From positions 744,001-808,000 of the forward strand of contig NZ_LBIQ01000030.1 in assembly GCF_001280515.1 (NCBI RefSeq): DNA of 64,000 nt, given 5' to 3'. Below the pieces are notes generated by a model that saw nothing but the letters and a program-made list of their open reading frames with translations, did no database searches and was not told where the DNA came from. Shown in pieces: positions 62,800 to 64,000 of the stretch; positions within the stretch are counted from its first letter, which is position 1; the number at the start of each line of letters is the position of its first letter. The position numbers were made by a program, and so were the translations under genes. Source of the stretch: Mangrovimonas sp. ST2L15 (GTDB lineage: Bacteria; Bacteroidota; Bacteroidia; Flavobacteriales; Flavobacteriaceae).

Positions 62800-64000
62800 A
62801 TGAAAATTTTATTCAAATCAAGTGTTCTCCTAGGGCTATTAATAACTACCACAACAGGGTGGTCACAGGAGAATCCATCAGAAACAACCCAAGATTCAAC
62901 CAAACTGGAAAGCCTGGATGAGGTGTTGGTAAAGGCCGTAAGGGTCAATGCTACATCTCCTATTACCCATTCCAATGTCACGGGTGAAGAATTGGAAAAG
63001 CGAAATTTAGGTCAAGACATTCCAGTCCTGTTAAACTTTTTACCTTCGGTAGTGACCACTTCAGATGCTGGTGCAGGTGTGGGGTATACGGGAATTCGTG
63101 TTCGTGGGGTGAGTTCCCAATCTACTAATGTAACTATTAACGGGATTCCTTACAATGATGCAGAATCATTAGGAACCTTCTGGGTGAATTTGGGAGATTT
63201 TGCTTCTTCAGTAGAAAGTTTGCAACTACAACGTGGGGTTGGTACCTCCACAAATGGTTCAGGGGCTTTTGGGGCGAGTATCAACGTGCTTACTGATGCC
63301 GTTTCAAAAGAGTCTAGCGGACAAATTTCCAATTCCTTTGGAAGTTACAATACCAGAAAGCATACTGTAAAGTACAGTACCGGACTTATGAATGACCACT
63401 TCGAAATTGCAGGACGTCTTTCACAGATCAAGTCAGATGGATATATCGACCGAGCAACGTCCGACTTAAAATCCTATTTTGTTCAAGGCTCCTATGTAAG
63501 TGACCAAACCTTAATCAAGGCGGTTATGTTTGGTGGTAAGGAAGTAACCTATCAAAGCTGGAATGGTCTAGAAGATTTAGACAAGCTGGAAAACGATAGA
63601 ACTTTTAACACGGCAGGGATGTATTTTGATGAGGATGGCAACATGCAGTTTTATGACAATGAAGTAGATAACTACAGCCAAGACCATTACCAACTGCATT
63701 GGAATCAAAAGTATAACAACCGTTGGTCAACCAATGTGGGGCTAAATTATACCTACGGAAGGGGGTTTTTTGAGCAATATAAAGAAGATGAAGATTTTTC
63801 AGATTACGGTTTGGAAGAGATTGAATTAGGTAGCGAAATTATCAATACCACTGATTTAATTCGTCGCAGATGGTTGGATAACGACTTTTATGTGGTCAAT
63901 GCGAATGCCAACTATAAAGATGATTTTATGGATGTGATCTTTGGAGGATCTTATAGCTATTATGAAGGGGATCATTTTGGAGAAATCATTTGGGCACGTT
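62800..64000 (+). CDS. TonB-dependent receptor, probable thiamine uptake (3' end outside window)
   Basis: The first 400 residues of an outer-membrane receptor: signal peptide ending TTTGWSQ, a TonB-box-like ESLDEVLVKAVRV, a plug domain (about 55-170: GQDIPVLLNFLPSVVTTSDAG, IRVRGVSSQSTNVTINGIP, LQLQRGVGTSTNGSGAFGASINV) and the first barrel strands. There is no carboxypeptidase-regulatory-like domain, unlike the receptor at 50777. Control by a TPP riboswitch points to thiamine or a thiamine derivative as substrate, complementing the PnuC/DUF77 genes 3 kb upstream. Confidence 0.93.
   Translation, partial: MKILFKSSVLLGLLITTTTGWSQENPSETTQDSTKLESLDEVLVKAVRVNATSPITHSNVTGEELEKRNLGQDIPVLLNFLPSVVTTSDAGAGVGYTGIRVRGVSSQSTNVTINGIPYNDAESLGTFWVNLGDFASSVESLQLQRGVGTSTNGSGAFGASINVLTDAVSKESSGQISNSFGSYNTRKHTVKYSTGLMNDHFEIAGRLSQIKSDGYIDRATSDLKSYFVQGSYVSDQTLIKAVMFGGKEVTYQSWNGLEDLDKLENDRTFNTAGMYFDEDGNMQFYDNEVDNYSQDHYQLHWNQKYNNRWSTNVGLNYTYGRGFFEQYKEDEDFSDYGLEEIELGSEIINTTDLIRRRWLDNDFYVVNANANYKDDFMDVIFGGSYSYYEGDHFGEIIWAR

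Overview
The window is chromosomal DNA from a member of the Bacteroidota, almost certainly a flavobacterium (family Flavobacteriaceae). The evidence is two cargo proteins with type B sorting domains of the type IX secretion system (T9SS), PorP/SprF and OmpA partners, the gliding genes gldE and gldD next to mutY and ssb, a CusA-TolC fusion pump, TonB-dependent receptors, and promoters of the Bacteroidetes form (TTG, 17-21 nt, TAnnTTTG). The DNA is AT-rich. I see no rRNA, tRNA, CRISPR array, transposase, integrase or prophage.

Layout. 1-11 kb: the end of sdhA, sdhB, a membrane-bound MutS-like ATPase, a nitrilase-family amidase, a lipoprotein, a ComF-type phosphoribosyltransferase, a coiled-coil protein, glyS and a 56-residue membrane protein. 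10.8-16.7 kb: a leftward heavy-metal efflux operon (His-rich small secreted protein, CusA fused to a TolC-like factor, CusB-like adaptor) behind a palindromic candidate operator. 16.8-22.1 kb: a 1144-residue probable outer-membrane barrel, exonuclease III and an OmpA lipoprotein. 22.4-39.35 kb: the centrepiece, two tandem cassettes of [giant multidomain adhesin with T9SS type B sorting domain - PorP/SprF - TPR/OmpA protein]. 39.35-49 kb: housekeeping and gliding genes (RNase G, bS22/mS38-like small protein, HU, mutY-ssb-gldE-gldD, an HMA metal-binding lipoprotein, a DMT transporter, rplU-rpmA). 49-55.7 kb: a probable phytate/organophosphate locus (TPR-HTH regulator, TonB receptor, beta-propeller phytase, purple-acid-phosphatase-like enzyme). 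55.8-57.7 kb: a variant Vsr endonuclease and ahcY. 57.8-62.5 kb: seven overlapping genes (phosphopantetheinyl transferase, GGGP synthase, thiamine-binding protein, PnuC, NadR-like kinase, DUF4301, ArfB). The window ends in a TonB receptor behind a TPP riboswitch.

The most striking structure is the duplication at 27647-30837 and 36161-39351. These 3191-bp direct repeats begin at the first residues of the adhesins' sorting domain and end at a shared terminator. The adhesin bodies upstream differ, while sorting domain, PorP and OmpA are nearly identical. Every difference in the repeats is silent except in one 74-nt patch of the OmpA gene, which changes ten amino acids. This looks like a recombining secretion cassette in which the export module is kept uniform while the displayed adhesin varies.

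The other themes are nutrient and metal handling at the envelope: phytate breakdown at 50.7-55.7 kb, thiamine uptake at 59-64 kb, and metal efflux or sequestration at 10.8-16.8 and 45.2 kb. All assignments come from reading motifs and recalling protein families; no database search was run.
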